Of a stretch of DNA of 64,000 nt, positions 34,195 to 43,209 are shown piece after piece. The stretch covers positions 1 through 64,000 of the forward strand of contig NZ_DATBKY010000264.1 of the NCBI RefSeq assembly GCF_036555685.1. Direction: 5' to 3'. The stretch is from Actinophytocola sp036555685 (GTDB taxonomy: Bacteria; Actinomycetota; Actinomycetes; Mycobacteriales; Pseudonocardiaceae). Position numbers and translations under genes: made by a program. Under the pieces are notes generated by a model. That model had not been told where the DNA came from. It did not search any database and saw nothing but the letters and a program-made list of their open reading frames with translations. Within the stretch, counting starts at the first letter, position 1, and every line of letters begins with the position of its first letter.

Positions 34195-36006
34195 CTAGCC
34201 GGTCGCGCCCACCGCGACCGGTTCCTGGCTCGAACCGAGGCGGAACGGGGCCGGGACCAGCAGCTCCACGTTCCGGTCCTCGACCTTGCCGCGGCGGCCG
34301 TCCTCGCCCGGAACCGGACGCGCGCGGGACTGCCAGTCGTTCCCGGCGAGCTCCCGGGCCAGCGAGGCGAGCGCGGCCGGGCTGTCCAGCCGGCCGTGGG
34401 CCGACGCGGGCGCGGCCATGTCCACGATCGTGCCGAAGATCGACAGCGTGCCGTCCCGGTTGTCCACCAGCTCGACCACCCGCGACTGCTGCGGCCAGTC
34501 GATGTGCGCGGCCGTGTTGACCTCCCAGAAGCCGCCGCCGCCCGGGGCCGGGTGCGGGAGGACCGTGTTGCGGTGGGTGTGCCCGTTGACCCACAGCACC
34601 ACGTTCCGGAAGCGGTTCAGCATGGCGAGCATCTGGAAGCGCTCGACCCGTCCCTCGCCGGTCACGTTCGTCATCGTGTCGAGCGTGTGGTGGCTGAACA
34701 GCACGAACAGCCGGTCGCGGCAATGGTGGGTCACCTGGTTGCCCTGCGCGTCGACATAGCGGCTGCTGCCCGCGACCAGCTCGCGCTCGAGCCACGCGAA
34801 CTGCTCTGCGTCGAGCGAACCGTCGGCGCCGCCGTTCTGGTTCACGGTGTCCAGCACGAGACCGCGCACCACGCCGCGATCGAAGGCGTAGTAGGCGTTC
34901 CCGGTCGCGAGGTTCCACCGGGAGAAGCCGTGCCCGCGCGGCGAGCCGCTGGTGTGGAAGTGCTCCCGGATGGTCTCCAGCCGGTTGACGAAGCGCCGGT
35001 CCGGATCGGGTGTGATCGTCCGCGACGGGCCGCTGAGCAGCGTGGCGATGGCCTGCGGGTCCATCGCGGCGAGCTTCAGCGCGAGCTGCACGACGTCGGT
35101 GCCCGGCGGCAGGTCGACGATCTTCTTGTTCCCGGTGGCCAGCAGGCCCAGCTCCGGGATCGGCGGGAAGTTGCCCTGGATCAGGCCGTCGTGGTTGCCG
35201 TACGCGGTGAGCCACGGCGTGTCCAGGCCGGTGGCGTGGAACGGGCGGCGGGCGGCGTCGAGCAACCCCGGCACGACCGGGTAGCCGAAGTTCGCGCGCG
35301 GCAGGTCGTCCTGCTTGCCCGGCGGGGTGCCGTCCGGATGCCAGTAGCGCACGTCGTAGCTGTCCTGATCGGACACGCCCTCGTAGCGCGACAGGTCCCC
35401 GGAGTCCGGCCGCACCCGGCGGCCGTCGAGCAGGTCGATGTACCAGCGCAGCTCGTTGAACTGGACGTTGTCGACGTTGTCGCCGGTGGCGATCGTGAAC
35501 GACAGCGGCCGCCCGGTCACGGGCCCGCGCCGGACCAGGTTCATCGCGCGCACCATCGAGTCGCTGATCTGCGCGGACAGGAACTCGTGGGCCCGGTAGG
35601 CGGAGTCGAACGGCAGCAGGCCGGCGAGTGGCGAGTCGGGGTCGTTGTACCGGTCGAGGAACTCCACGCGCGCCGGTGACTGCGCGTCCATGGCGTGGAT
35701 GTCGGTGAGCTGTCCGAACGCGAGCACCGCCCGGCCGTGCCGGTGCCTGCCGGCCGCGGACCGCAGCGCGGCGGGCAGCAGCTCGTCGCGGACCAGGTGC
35801 GGCTCACCGGGGCCGGGGACGATCGGCCGGTAGCCGCCGGCGCCCGGCTGGCCGAGCAGCAGCGTCCGGTCGAGAGTGGTGTGTTCGCCCGGATGGCCGC
35901 CGCGTCTCGGATCGGCCGCCCAGGCGTTGCCGACTCCGGCAGCGCCGGCTGCCGCGATCGCGCCGAATGCCCCGATTCGCAATGCGTTCCGCCGGTTCAG
36001 CTCCAT
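34195..36006 (-). CDS. Exported metallophosphoesterase (TIGR03767 type)
   Basis: 603 residues beginning with a twin-arginine-like signal (MELNRRNALRIGAFG, hydrophobic AIAAAGAAGVGNAWA). Calcineurin-like motifs are complete: FGQLTDIHAMD (Asp102, His104), ATGDNVDN, YGNHDG, LFSHHTLD and VNGHTHRN. This size and motif spacing match the TIGR03767 group of secreted actinobacterial phosphoesterases. It should release phosphate from phosphoesters in the wall or outside the cell. The next two genes, oriented the other way, encode exported nucleases, pointing to a nucleotide/phosphate-scavenging block. Confidence 0.9.
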   Translation of the reverse strand: MELNRRNALRIGAFGAIAAAGAAGVGNAWAADPRRGGHPGEHTTLDRTLLLGQPGAGGYRPIVPGPGEPHLVRDELLPAALRSAAGRHRHGRAVLAFGQLTDIHAMDAQSPARVEFLDRYNDPDSPLAGLLPFDSAYRAHEFLSAQISDSMVRAMNLVRRGPVTGRPLSFTIATGDNVDNVQFNELRWYIDLLDGRRVRPDSGDLSRYEGVSDQDSYDVRYWHPDGTPPGKQDDLPRANFGYPVVPGLLDAARRPFHATGLDTPWLTAYGNHDGLIQGNFPPIPELGLLATGNKKIVDLPPGTDVVQLALKLAAMDPQAIATLLSGPSRTITPDPDRRFVNRLETIREHFHTSGSPRGHGFSRWNLATGNAYYAFDRGVVRGLVLDTVNQNGGADGSLDAEQFAWLERELVAGSSRYVDAQGNQVTHHCRDRLFVLFSHHTLDTMTNVTGEGRVERFQMLAMLNRFRNVVLWVNGHTHRNTVLPHPAPGGGGFWEVNTAAHIDWPQQSRVVELVDNRDGTLSIFGTIVDMAAPASAHGRLDSPAALASLARELAGNDWQSRARPVPGEDGRRGKVEDRNVELLVPAPFRLGSSQEPVAVGATG

Positions 36007-36166
36007 GGAGCCGCCTCCGTCTCGCCTTTCGGAAATGGACCACGTGCATTGAACGCGGCACCGCTACCTCGGTCAAACCCGACTTTCGTGGGTGTTTGCC
36101 GTACACGCTCGCATGTCAGTGTTTTTGCACCGAAGATCGTCGCCGGTCCCCACTGGAGCCAAACAA

Positions 36167-36976
36167 ATGCGCGCGAAAAGGAAGGCAACCGTGCTGACGG
36201 CAGCCGGCGTGGCGCTCGCCGCCCTCGGCATCGCGATCCCGCCGCTGGCCATGTCCGCGAGCGACCCGGACGTCGTGCTGCCCGCCGGAATTCCCGACGG
36301 CTACTACGACGCGGCCGAGGGCAAGACCGGTGCCGAGCTGCACGCGGCACTGCACGGCATCATCGGCAACGGCGAGCACCTCACCTATGACCAGGTGTGG
36401 GACGCGCTGAAGGTCACCGACGCGGACCCGGCGAACGCCGCGAACGTCGTGATGATCTACAGCGGCAAGGCGATGCCCGCGGACGCCAACGGCGGCGGGC
36501 AGGACCAGTGGAACCGCGAGCACACGTGGGCGAAGAGCCACGGCGACTTCGGTACCGACCCGGGCCCGGGCACCGACCTGTTCCACCTGCGGCCGTCCGC
36601 GGTCCCGGTCAACGAGACCCGCGGCAACCTTGACTTCGACGAAGGCGGCCAGGAGGTCCCGGACGCGCCGGGCAGCTTCGTCGACGGTGACTCGTTCGAG
36701 CCGCGCGACGCGGTGAAGGGCGACATCGCCCGCGGCATCATGTACATGGCCGTCCGCTACGACGGCGACGACGGGTTCGCCGATCTCGAGCCGAACGACC
36801 AGGTCGGCAACGACACGCAGCCGTTCATGGGCAAGCTCTCGGTGCTGCTGGCGTGGAATACGCAGGACCCGCCGGACGCGGCCGAGCAGGCCCGCAACGA
36901 CGTGATCTTCGACCAGTACCAGCACAACCGGAACCCGTTCATCGACCATCCGGAGTACGCGGACGCGATCTGGTGA
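36167..36976 (+). CDS. Secreted endonuclease I family nuclease (EndA/NucM/Bsn type)
   Basis: 269 residues with an N-terminal Sec signal (RKATVLTAAGVALAALGIAIPPLAMSA). The endonuclease I signature is clear: WNREHTWAKSHGDFG (catalytic His) followed by DLFHLRPSAVPVN, and the C-terminal NRNPFIDHPEYADAIW ends exactly as in this family. These enzymes cut DNA/RNA extracellularly. ATG 36167 has GGAG eight bases upstream; the frame is open 75 bp further up but that part runs into the divergent promoter region. Divergent from the phosphoesterase, 160 bp apart. Confidence 0.92.
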   Translation: MRAKRKATVLTAAGVALAALGIAIPPLAMSASDPDVVLPAGIPDGYYDAAEGKTGAELHAALHGIIGNGEHLTYDQVWDALKVTDADPANAANVVMIYSGKAMPADANGGGQDQWNREHTWAKSHGDFGTDPGPGTDLFHLRPSAVPVNETRGNLDFDEGGQEVPDAPGSFVDGDSFEPRDAVKGDIARGIMYMAVRYDGDDGFADLEPNDQVGNDTQPFMGKLSVLLAWNTQDPPDAAEQARNDVIFDQYQHNRNPFIDHPEYADAIW

Positions 36977-37049
36977 TCTTCCCCTGACGGGACCAATCCG
37001 CTGACCTGGCTCCTCCGAATCCCGGGCACAACCGGGACGAGGGGGAGCC

Positions 37050-37997
37050 ATGTCGCGTCGGGTCCACAGTAGAATCCTGCGTCCGGTGGGGCTGGTCTCG
37101 GCGCTCGCGCTCGGGCTCGTCGCGCCACTGGCCCTGCCGGCTTCGGCGGCGCAGTCGGACCGAGGAGGTGAGCGGCGGGTGTTCGGACCGGTCGAGGGCG
37201 ACACGCTCTCGGTGATGTCGTTCAACCTCAAGTTCGCCTCGCCCGTCGGACCGAACTCGTGGCGCAAGCGCCGGCCGGTCATGGCCGAGCTGCTGCGTGC
37301 CGAGCTGCCGGCCGTGCTCGGCACGCAGGAGGGGCTGCACCGCCAGCTGCTCGACATCGAACACGACCTGCCCGACCACTACGACTGGGTCGGCGAGGGC
37401 CGCGCGGGCGGCACCGCGGACGAGCACTGCGCGATCTTCTTCGACACCCGCCGGCTGTCCGCAGTGGACTCCGGGAACTTCTGGCTGTCGGACACCCCGG
37501 ACGTGCCCGGCTCGCGGTCGTGGGGCAACACGACCGTCCGCATGGCCACGTGGGTTCGCCTGCGGGACAGGCGAACCGGCACCGAGCTCGCCGTTCTGAA
37601 CACCCACCTCGACAACGTCTCGGAGACCTCGCGGGTGCGCAGCGCCGAGCTGATCCGCGACCGGCTCAACGCGATCCCGGCCGGCCTCCCGGTGATCGTC
37701 ACCGGCGACTTCAACGCCGTGGCCGGGCGGTCCGCCGCCTACTCGACCCTCGTCGAGGGCGCGCGCCTGACCGACACGTGGATCGCGGCCGCCGAGCACC
37801 GCGGCCCGTTGTTCGCGACCTGGCACGGCTATCACCCGCTGACCCCGGACGGCCCGCGGATCGACTGGATGTTCGTCCGCGGCGACCTGGCCGTCGCGGC
37901 CGCGGGCGTCAACACCTACTCCCGCGACGGCCAGTTCCCCTCCGACCACCTGCCGATCCAGGCGCTGCTCACGCCCCGCGTGGACCGGCTCAGCTGA
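37050..37997 (+). CDS. Secreted endonuclease/exonuclease/phosphatase family protein
   Basis: 315 residues with a signal peptide (SALALGLVAPLALPASAA). Motifs of the EEP (DNase I-like) fold: MSFNLKFA at the start, LGTQEG (metal Glu), a NTHLDN turn (catalytic His), VIVTGDFNAVAG (Asp/Asn), RIDWMFV and SDHLPIQA (final His). It likely cleaves nucleic acids or phosphate esters outside the cell. ATG with GGGGGAG upstream. Its stop overlaps the convergent ABC exporter stop by eight bases. With its two neighbours it forms an exported phosphoester-degrading block. Confidence 0.88.
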   Translation: MSRRVHSRILRPVGLVSALALGLVAPLALPASAAQSDRGGERRVFGPVEGDTLSVMSFNLKFASPVGPNSWRKRRPVMAELLRAELPAVLGTQEGLHRQLLDIEHDLPDHYDWVGEGRAGGTADEHCAIFFDTRRLSAVDSGNFWLSDTPDVPGSRSWGNTTVRMATWVRLRDRRTGTELAVLNTHLDNVSETSRVRSAELIRDRLNAIPAGLPVIVTGDFNAVAGRSAAYSTLVEGARLTDTWIAAAEHRGPLFATWHGYHPLTPDGPRIDWMFVRGDLAVAAAGVNTYSRDGQFPSDHLPIQALLTPRVDRLS

Positions 37998-39777
37998 CCC
38001 CGGCCTCGACCGCGTCGTCGAGGAAACCGCCCGACTGGTGCTGCCAGAGCCGGGCGTACGTGCCCTCGCGCCGCAGCAGCTCCTCGTGCGTGCCCTGCTC
38101 GACGATCTCGCCGTGGTCGAGGACGACGAGCTGGTCCATGCGCGCGACCGTGCTCAGCCGGTGCGCCACCACGAGCGCGGTCCGGCCGTCCATGATCCGC
38201 CACAGGGCCTGCTGGACGAGGATCTCGCTCTCCGAGTCCAGCGCGCTGGTCGCCTCGTCCAGCAGCAGGATCGGCGCGTCGCGCAGGATCGCGCGGGCGA
38301 GCGCCACCCGCTGGCGCTGCCCGCCGGAGAGCTTCACGCCGCGCTCGCCGACGAGCGTGTCGAACCCGTCGGGCAGGACCTCCGCGAACTCGGTGACGTG
38401 CGCCGCCCGGGCCGCCTCGAGGATCTGCGCGTCGGTGGCGTCGGGCCGGGCGAACGCGATGTTCTCGCGCAGCGTCCGGTGGAACATGGCGGGATCCTGC
38501 GGCACGTACGCGATCAGCCCGCGCAGGTCCGCCTGGCGCAGCCGGGAGATGTCCTGGCCACCGATGCGGATCACGCCGGACTGGATGTCCATCATCCGCA
38601 GCAGCAGCTGGGTGAGCGTGGTCTTCCCGCCGCCGGACCGGCCGACGAGGCCGACCTTCGTGCCACCGGGCACGACCAGGTCGAGCCCGCGGAAGAGCGT
38701 CGGCGCGCCCGCGTGCGCGAAGTGCACCTGCTCGAAGCGGACGTCCGAGCCGGTCGCGCGCAGCGGCTCGGGCGACTCCGGGTCGAGCACGGTCGGGCCC
38801 TCGAGCAGCAGCTCGGTGAACTGGGCCGCCTCGGTGAGCGAGCTCTCCAGCCTGCGGTAGATCTGGTTGAACTCGAACATGATCCGCGTCGCGCTGCTGA
38901 AGTACGCGAACGTCACCACGATCGCCTCGACGCCGAGCCGCCCGCCGCCGAGGCCGACCGCGAGCAGCAGCCCGAGCGTGTTGGTCAGCACCGAGATCGG
39001 GGCGACCAGCATGTCGATGCGCAGGTTCGCGTAGTCCCAGGAGCGGATCGCGAGCCGGCGCTGCTCGGCCACCCGCGAGCGATGCTCGGCCGCCTCGCGC
39101 GGCTCCGCGGCGAACGCGCGCACGGTCGCCATGTTCATCAGGCTGTCGGCGACGTGGCCGGAGACCCGCGCGATCGCGGCCTCCCGCTCGTCCACGAGCT
39201 TCTGCCTGCGGCGGATGAGCGGCGCGATAACGAACCCGGTGACCGTGATCAGCGTGACCAGCGCGACGACGAGCATCGGATCGTAGCGCCAGAGGATCAC
39301 CGAGGCGAATCCGAGCGGGACGATGCCGGCGATGACGTTGAACGCCATCGTGTCGACGAACTCCTCGAACCGGGCGGCGAAGCTCAGCACCCGCTTGGTG
39401 AGCGAGCCCGCGAAGTTCTCGTGGAAGAACACCGCGTCCTTGGCGAGCAGCTCGTTCATGCCGAGCACGTAGAGGCTCTCCATCCCGCGCCCGTCCGTCC
39501 GGTTCAGACAGTGGATGCCGATGCGCCACATCACCTCGGACGCCAGCATCAGCCCGGCGAAGCAGAGCACGGCCGGCAGCAGGATGGCGAGGTCGGGCTT
39601 CGCCCCGTTCGCGAGATCACCGGCCAGCTTCGCGACCACGAGGGGAGCGAGGTAGAGCATGCAGATGTTGCCGACCGCGGGACCCAGCAGCCCGGGGATC
39701 GCGACCAGCTTGCGTCGGGTGATTTCCTGCCAGTAGTAGCGCAGCGCCAGCACTACCGCCGACTTGCGTCTGGACAC
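37990..39777 (-). CDS. ABC-type multidrug/lipid exporter half-transporter
   Basis: 595 residues. Residues about 10-320 form the six-helix ABC transmembrane domain, 345-580 the ATPase: Walker A GRSGGGKTT, Q-loop AYVPQDPAMF, signature LSGGQRQR, Walker B ILLLDEATSALD and H-loop VVAHRLST. Fusion of both modules is typical of MsbA/LmrA-like homodimeric exporters. GTG start with a GGAGGGGG run upstream. No binding partner gene or regulator is adjacent; substrate unknown (drug or lipid). Confidence 0.9.
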   Translation of the reverse strand: MSRRKSAVVLALRYYWQEITRRKLVAIPGLLGPAVGNICMLYLAPLVVAKLAGDLANGAKPDLAILLPAVLCFAGLMLASEVMWRIGIHCLNRTDGRGMESLYVLGMNELLAKDAVFFHENFAGSLTKRVLSFAARFEEFVDTMAFNVIAGIVPLGFASVILWRYDPMLVVALVTLITVTGFVIAPLIRRRQKLVDEREAAIARVSGHVADSLMNMATVRAFAAEPREAAEHRSRVAEQRRLAIRSWDYANLRIDMLVAPISVLTNTLGLLLAVGLGGGRLGVEAIVVTFAYFSSATRIMFEFNQIYRRLESSLTEAAQFTELLLEGPTVLDPESPEPLRATGSDVRFEQVHFAHAGAPTLFRGLDLVVPGGTKVGLVGRSGGGKTTLTQLLLRMMDIQSGVIRIGGQDISRLRQADLRGLIAYVPQDPAMFHRTLRENIAFARPDATDAQILEAARAAHVTEFAEVLPDGFDTLVGERGVKLSGGQRQRVALARAILRDAPILLLDEATSALDSESEILVQQALWRIMDGRTALVVAHRLSTVARMDQLVVLDHGEIVEQGTHEELLRREGTYARLWQHQSGGFLDDAVEAGVS

Positions 39778-39959
39778 CGCGAAACACCCCCTCCGAGCAC
39801 GCGGTGGCTGTCATGGTGCCGGACCCCTGCGGCGATGGCGATCGAATTTCCCGGCGCGAATGGTGGTGCGTCTACTGTGGACCCCGACGGAGACCGGCTC
39901 GGCGGCATCCGGCCGAGGATCTGGCCGTCCGCACTGACCTGGGGTAATGTCGCCGAACC

Positions 39960-40988
39960 GTGGCTGAGACGACGAACCGCCGGATCCTGGTGGCCGCGAC
40001 ACCCGAGGGTCCGCTGGCGGAGAAGCACTTCCGCATCGAGGACGGCGCCGTGCCGGAGCCGGGCGAGGGCGAGGTGCTCGTCCGCACCGTCCTGCTGTCG
40101 ATCGACCCGGCCAACCGCGCGTGGCTGCAGGGCCGGACCTACCGTGACCAGGTGCTGCCCGGCGAGGTGATGGCCGGGCTCGTCGTGGGCGAGGTGGCCG
40201 CCGAGAACGGGACCGGCGTCCCGATCGGCACCTACGTCGTGGGCGACGGCGGCTGGGCGGAGTACTCGGTGCTGCCGGCCGGGCGGGTGCGGCAGATCGA
40301 GCCGGCCGGGGACCTCGCGTATCACCTCGGCGTGTTCGGGCCGACCGGGCTGACCGCCTACTTCGGACTGTTCGACGTCGGCCGGCCCGCGGCGGGAGAG
40401 ACCGTCCTCGTGTCCGCGGCCGCCGGGGCCACCGGCAGCGTGGTCGGCCAGCTGGCCCGGATCCACGGCTGCCGGGTCGTCGGCGTGACCGGCTCGGCGG
40501 CGAAGAACCAGGTGCTCACGACGCGCCTCGGCTTCGACGCGGCGATCGACCACCGCAGCCCCACGTTCGCCGACGACCTCAGGCACGCGTGCCCGAACGG
40601 GGTCGACGTGTACTTCGACAACGTCGGCGGGCACGTGCTCGACTCGGCGCTGCGCCGGATGAACACGCACGGCCGCATCGTGTGCTGCGGCGCGGTGTCC
40701 CAGTACGACACCGGCACCCCGGCCCCGGGCCCGGCCGGGGTGCCCGGCCTGGTGGTCACCAAGCGGCTGCGCATGGAGGGCCTGCTCGTGTTCGACTACA
40801 CGCAGCGGTTCGGCGAGGCCGTCGCGGCGCTGGCCGGGTGGTTGCGCGCGGGCGAGCTGGTGGAGCTGCACGACATCGTCGAGGGCCTGGCGAACGCACC
40901 GCGCGCGCTCATCGGCATGCTCGCCGGCGAGAACGTCGGCAAGCGGATCGTCCGCGTCGGCCCCGACCGGCTCCCCGCTACCGCGTGA
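39960..40988 (+). CDS. NADP-dependent medium-chain reductase (PTGR/curcumin reductase-like)
   Basis: 342 residues of the zinc-free MDR family (leukotriene B4 dehydrogenase/curcumin reductase/2-haloacrylate-like): DPANRAWLQGR is the family motif, YHLGVFGPTGLTAYFGLFDVG the central segment, VLVSAAAGATGSVVGQLAR the NADP-binding loop and DVYFDNVGG the conserved strand. It reduces activated C=C bonds of enones or enals. The GTG start lies eight or so bases after a TAATGT -10-like element, so a leaderless transcript is plausible. Its stop overlaps the convergent membrane-protein stop. Confidence 0.88.
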   Translation: MAETTNRRILVAATPEGPLAEKHFRIEDGAVPEPGEGEVLVRTVLLSIDPANRAWLQGRTYRDQVLPGEVMAGLVVGEVAAENGTGVPIGTYVVGDGGWAEYSVLPAGRVRQIEPAGDLAYHLGVFGPTGLTAYFGLFDVGRPAAGETVLVSAAAGATGSVVGQLARIHGCRVVGVTGSAAKNQVLTTRLGFDAAIDHRSPTFADDLRHACPNGVDVYFDNVGGHVLDSALRRMNTHGRIVCCGAVSQYDTGTPAPGPAGVPGLVVTKRLRMEGLLVFDYTQRFGEAVAALAGWLRAGELVELHDIVEGLANAPRALIGMLAGENVGKRIVRVGPDRLPATA

Positions 40989-42714
40989 CCTGCGGCGCCA
41001 GCCAGCGCATCGAGCCGTCGTCGAAGACGACGACGATGCGGCTGTCCTGGTCGGCCGGGCCGATCGCCACGAAGCCAGTGTTCGGCACGATGCCCGCGTA
41101 CTTGAACGCGATGTCCGGGCGGGTCTCGCCGCTCACGCCGCCCCCGACGATCGTGCCCGAGCCGTCGGTGATCACCACGCAGCGCACCAGGTTCCTGCCG
41201 TCCACGGCCCAGCCGCGGAAGAGCGGCACCGCCTTGCCGTGGAAGAACGGGTCCGGCTTGACCGGCTCGACGCTCTCCACGGCGCCCGCCGGGTGGTTCG
41301 GCACCTTGTTGCCGGCGGCGTCGCGCAGGGCCGTCATGTCGTCGAGGTCGAGCCTCGAGCCGAACTCCGGACCGCCGCAGCCGAGCGAGAAGTCGTCGGT
41401 GAACGGGTAGTGGCCCAGCGCCCGCAGCCGCGGCACCAGATCCTTCGCCGGTGGGTAGCGGCGGTACGCGTCGCTGAACCCGCCGTGCACGGCGATCGCC
41501 TCGACCTGGTGCTCCTTGTCGGCCACCCGCTCCTCGGCGCCGTTGGGCCCGCCGAGCGCGAACCCGAGCACGCCGACCATGATCACCGCGCCGGCGATCT
41601 GGAACGTGCGCAGCGGCAGCCGCCGGTACACGACGGTCGCGAGCATCACCAGCGCGGGAATCGTCAGCAGCACCGACACCGACGTGTAGCGCGCGGTGTT
41701 CATGCCGACCTCGCCGCCGTAGTCCACCCGCGCGGCGGTGATCATCACGGCACCGAGGAGGGCGTGCAGCGCGAGCGCCCACCAGAACCACATCTGCCGC
41801 TCACGGGCGATCTTGCTCGACGCGAGCGCGAGGTAGACCCCCAGCAGGAGCAGGCCGCACACGGCGGCCACCGCGCCGGCGTCGGTCGTCCACAGCTTCC
41901 CGACGATGGCGAGGAAGTAGTACAGCATGCTCGCCAGGTCGCGGGTCGGGTTGCCGGCGAGCGGCGCCTGCGGCCGGTAGGAGTACCAGACCAGCACGAT
42001 CGCGCCGCCCACCACGAGCGGCAGCAGCCGCTTCCACCACGGTTCCCGCCGCGCGAAGGCGAGCAGCGACAGCACCGGCCACGCGGCGAACGCGGTCGCG
42101 TAGCTGATACTGCCGAGGAACGCGAGCGCCCACGCGGGCCACCACCGGCCGCGGACGGCCAGGAGGAACGCCACGATCACGATGAGGTTCGCGCTGAGCC
42201 AGGCCGTGCCGCTCATGGCGCGCGTGTAGTTCCAGAGGCCGTGCGGGCTGAACATGAGGGCGGCGGAGGCGACCACGAGGCCGGCGCGCACCAGCGGGGG
42301 CAGGGTGCGCGGCAGCGCGTAGCCGAGCACCGCAACGGTCGCCACGGCTATCGCCACGACGAACACGCCGAGCGTGCGGTTGTCGCCCTCGAACAGCTTG
42401 ATGTTGATCCAGTAGAAGACCGACGGCAGGCCCAGGATGTGCTCGTTCGACAGGTAGTTGCGCAGGTCGAACGCCTTGAGCGTGCCGTCCGGGTTGGTGA
42501 CCCTGGTCAGCGTGAACAGGTAGTCGAGGTGCTGGAACTTGCCCGCGTTGGCGACGTCGCGCAGCGTGGTCAGCACCGGGATCACGGCGAGCGCGGTGAC
42601 GAGCCGCGGCAGCCATGCGCTCGCGGCGAACCGCCGCGCGAGGGGCTGCTTGTCCCGCGCCTCGCCCGGCTCGGCCTGCGACTCGGACTCCGGTGGGGTC
42701 AGCGTCGTGCTCAT
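40978..42714 (-). CDS. Polytopic hypothetical membrane protein
   Basis: 578 residues. An N-terminal cytosolic tail of about 32 residues is followed by roughly ten membrane helices (for example LVTALAVIPVLTTLRDVAN, TLGVFVVAIAVATVAVLG, MWFWWALALHALLGAVMITAA) and a soluble C-terminal domain of about 150 residues rich in Asp/Gly with one Cys (LGCGGPEFG). Loops with VDYGGEVGMNTARYTSV resemble GT-C-type glycosyltransferase-like membrane proteins, but no catalytic motif was found, so no function is given. Its ATG overlaps the MarR stop upstream (ATGA), showing co-expression with that regulator. Confidence 0.78.
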   Translation of the reverse strand: MSTTLTPPESESQAEPGEARDKQPLARRFAASAWLPRLVTALAVIPVLTTLRDVANAGKFQHLDYLFTLTRVTNPDGTLKAFDLRNYLSNEHILGLPSVFYWINIKLFEGDNRTLGVFVVAIAVATVAVLGYALPRTLPPLVRAGLVVASAALMFSPHGLWNYTRAMSGTAWLSANLIVIVAFLLAVRGRWWPAWALAFLGSISYATAFAAWPVLSLLAFARREPWWKRLLPLVVGGAIVLVWYSYRPQAPLAGNPTRDLASMLYYFLAIVGKLWTTDAGAVAAVCGLLLLGVYLALASSKIARERQMWFWWALALHALLGAVMITAARVDYGGEVGMNTARYTSVSVLLTIPALVMLATVVYRRLPLRTFQIAGAVIMVGVLGFALGGPNGAEERVADKEHQVEAIAVHGGFSDAYRRYPPAKDLVPRLRALGHYPFTDDFSLGCGGPEFGSRLDLDDMTALRDAAGNKVPNHPAGAVESVEPVKPDPFFHGKAVPLFRGWAVDGRNLVRCVVITDGSGTIVGGGVSGETRPDIAFKYAGIVPNTGFVAIGPADQDSRIVVVFDDGSMRWLAPQVTR

Positions 42715-43175
42715 CGGGCCGCCCCGCCGAGCCGCTCGATGACCCGGTGGCTGAGGGTGTCCAACGCGGCCAGCTCCTTCTTGGTCAGCAGGTCGATGAG
42801 GTGGCGCCGCACCGAGGCGACGTGCGCGGGCGCGGCCTCGCGGATCGTGTGCAACCCTTCGCCGGTCAGCACGACCATCGAGCCGCGGGCGTCGCCTGGG
42901 GTCTCCTCGCGCACGACGAGGCCGCGCTGCTGCATGCGCGCGGTGTGGTGGGACACGCGGCTCGTCGACCACAGCAGGTGGGCGGCGAGCTCGCGGAGCC
43001 GCAGCCGGTGGCCGTCGGTTTCCGACAGGGTCGACAGCACGTCGTAGTCGGCCTCGGAGAGCCCGCTGTCGCTCATCAGATCGCGCGCGAGCTGCAGGTC
43101 CAGCAGCGACCGCATCCGCCGGTAACCGCGCCACGCGCGGTCCTCGTCGCTGGTCAGCCACCTCGCCTCGGTCAC
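42711..43175 (-). CDS. MarR family transcriptional regulator
   Basis: 154 residues, MarR winged helix: SLLDLQLARDLMSDSGLSEADYDVLSTLSE, LRLRELAAHLLWSTSRVSHHTARMQQRGLVVRE (recognition helix and wing) and RGSMVVLTGEGLHTIREAAP. GTG start; stop overlaps the membrane-protein start by four bases, so it probably regulates that gene along with itself. A near-palindrome ATGAC-GT-GTCAT lies 23-34 bp upstream of its start (43198-43209) and is a candidate operator. Confidence 0.9.
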   Translation of the reverse strand: MTEARWLTSDEDRAWRGYRRMRSLLDLQLARDLMSDSGLSEADYDVLSTLSETDGHRLRLRELAAHLLWSTSRVSHHTARMQQRGLVVREETPGDARGSMVVLTGEGLHTIREAAPAHVASVRRHLIDLLTKKELAALDTLSHRVIERLGGAAR

Positions 43176-43197
43176 GTCGGCCAGCCTAGGGGGCTCG

Positions 43198-43209
43198 ATG
43201 ACGTGTCAT
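43198..43209. promoter_or_regulatory. Near-palindrome upstream of MarR, candidate operator
   Basis: ATGACGTGTCAT with ATGAC/GTCAT arms lies between the MarR start (43175) and the stop of the F420 enzyme gene. It shares TGACGYGTCA with the second site at 44211-44220, upstream of the F420 enzyme gene, suggesting one regulator for both transcripts. Confidence 0.4.
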
